A DNA stretch of 64,000 nucleotides, from contig CM026422.1 in NCBI GenBank assembly GCA_014871385.1, positions 23,429,014 through 23,493,013 of the forward strand, read 5' to 3'. Below are positions 62,220 to 64,000 of this stretch, piece after piece; position 1 is the stretch's first letter, and each line of letters opens with the position of its first letter. Source of the DNA: Ceratodon purpureus. Lineage: Eukaryota > Streptophyta > Bryopsida > Pseudoditrichales > Ditrichaceae. A program made the translations under genes and the position numbers. The notes under the pieces were generated by a model. The model was not told the origin of the DNA, did no database searches, and saw only the letters and a list, made by a program, of their open reading frames with translations.

Positions 62220-64000
62220 CTGAAAGTATAAACACACTTAGAGCAAATTGCTGAAAACATTTCTGCATTCAGATCGAGCAAGAAGCAAATCTGGTCATCA
62301 TGATACTAGAATGCACATGTAAACTGCGCCTCCAGCATACTCACAATACTCTAGAATCCCAGTAAAGGCCTTGAGCATAGCTTTTTTCTCTTACTTAAGA
62401 GACCAGAATTGTCTACATTAGAAACTATCTAATACGTGACGTTGAAAAGATATGCTGTATACAGCACATGAATGTGTCTGCAAGTACAAAAGATGGTCAC
62501 ATTTAAAAGCATAAGTTATACTAACCACATATGGAATAAATAATAACATGTGTGCCTTGAACAAATTTTTTGGCACAATATAACATCACTTTATTGCGTC
62601 TAAAATTTGGTGTACAAAATTAAATACAAATATCATATACATCATAATGAAAAATTATTTTGGCCTTGAATAGTGCTAAAATTTGACATTAAGAGAAAAT
62701 CAAAGTATGATCTAACTTAGATAGGTTTGGAAAGAAAGTTTGTTAATGACTAGAACCTTAATAATTCTCTAACTAATGCTGTCGAATTTTATGAATTTTT
62801 TAGGTATGTTTTTTTTAGTAGTAGTATACTATATCTTAACCTTTTAACGCGCCGACGTCGAGAATTTGGACCCGGATGAATTTCAGAAGTTTGTTTTTTG
62901 TCCTGTAGGATGTTTTTCATCCATTTCTATTTTTTTTCGGATTCTTATGCTAGTTGTATACGACTTGTACGGTTTGGATTTTTAGAAAAAGATAATGAGA
63001 ATTTTTGAAAAATTACAAAAGTGATTTATGTCAAGTTGCAATCTTAGTTCAAAAAGAGAGACCTTAAACATGATTTTTCATAATAAGTAGAATCAAATAA
63101 TGGAAACTTTACCATCTTTTAATGCATGTTATTCCAATCTCATTATAATATTTTTAAAATTTTTAGTGTTAATTTTGGATTTTTAATTGAATTACAAAAG
63201 AAAACCTTGCAAAATTACTTTAAAAATATTATTAATAAATATGATGGATCCAAGCGTACAGATGTTATCTTCACATTGACATCTACAACTTTATTTTGTA
63301 CATCAAATCTATTTTCTATTTTCATCAACTATTTTTTTACAAATCTTTGAAAACACTGATGAATCAGGTTGTTAAAGGATTAAGTTGTATTAAATTTGGA
63401 GATGCAACAAAAGCTGTATTTTTGGTTCTTATCACACTTTGTAGTAGAGAAAACAATTTTATAATGATTATTAGATGAAACATAGTCAAGGAATTGTAGG
63501 GCTTAATAGGTCATTTCAATTGTTGCTTTCAAATTTCGATTGTCATGAGAGTTTTATGAACAATGGATTCAAAAAATGGAGCATTTCTATGAAGTTGATT
63601 ATCCCAATTTTACACAAGTCTAGAATGACAATGCAATTTCACGCCTTGATAGTGAAAGACTCTAAATTTCATACACAAACCACTATGGACGACTGTACCT
63701 TTGATTGCCACCAAACGAAGAGTATGTGCCATGCTCTTACCTTCACAACAATGTCTCACAACCTACACTTGTAAACCAATATTGTATAGATGGTTCTTAG
63801 ATAAATATAAATACCATCTCACCTCCTACACTTGTAAACCAATATTGTATAGACATTTCTTAGATAAATATAAATACCACATTTGAATCATTTCATTTTT
63901 ATTGAGTAGTATAGAAAGATGTTAGAATTTTTGTCTTATATAATTATCATTGCATCCTTATGCATTTCTAATCAAGTATATTAGATTTCAATTCCAAAAG
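62220..64000. other. Intron or upstream region with AT-rich repeat
   Basis: 62220-62515 looks like an intron. From about 62520 the AT-rich family seen at 57050 and 45620 resumes. A TTAA at 62836-62839 followed by ccttttaacgcgccgacg and a TTAA at 63503-63506 preceded by caaggaattgtagggc resemble decayed ends of the TTAA family. 63770-63880 has a 60-bp direct duplication (cacttgtaaaccaatattgt). No exon seen. Confidence 0.45.

Overview
This window is nuclear DNA of a green plant. The evidence is a spliced GPAT9-type acyltransferase, an OBERON-type PHD protein, a TAD2-type tRNA deaminase, an AMBRA1-like WD40 protein, Stowaway-like and Tourist-like MITEs, a Ty1/copia retrotransposon and telo-box-like AAACCCTAA motifs near gene starts. 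I cannot name the species; a non-flowering plant is possible but unproven. The background is AT-rich, and genes stand out by higher GC and short GT-AG introns.

Layout. 1-18.4 kb is gene-poor and filled with small non-coding transposons: several TTAA-flanked elements of 0.8-0.95 kb, one Tourist-like MITE, one Stowaway-like MITE, foldbacks and short tandem repeats. An unidentified ORF on the minus strand near 7.4-8.7 kb is split by two of these insertions. 18.4-22.0 kb holds a complete 12-exon GPAT9 gene (+). 23.5-28.9 kb holds an 11-exon OBERON-type PHD gene (+), followed at 29.2 kb by a stray in-frame copy of the last GPAT9 exon.

29.7-39.4 kb and 51.3-59.1 kb are two copies of one segmental duplication. 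Each carries a divergent pair: a TAD2 deaminase on minus and an intronless, probably myristoylated protein kinase on plus. In the first copy TAD2 is intact (7 exons); in the second it is a pseudogene. Both kinases are open. Between the copies lie a young Ty1/copia element (39905-45252, 247-bp LTRs differing at one base, GCGGA target duplication, one frameshift in gag-pol), more TTAA elements and a GC-rich intronless membrane-protein gene (about 50-50.8 kb). 59.4-62.2 kb carries the 3' nine exons of an AMBRA1-like WD40 gene (-); its first exons are not visible.

The most unusual signal is a family of non-coding elements with short inverted ends (CCCCTAAA or CCCTTAAA), always next to TTAA on both sides, as in the piggyBac superfamily. 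One copy has a paralogous empty site in the second duplication block, a second has a probable empty site in an adjacent tandem repeat, and a third is nested inside another TTAA element. The genes do not form a shared pathway; they are unrelated housekeeping genes plus a duplicated kinase unit.
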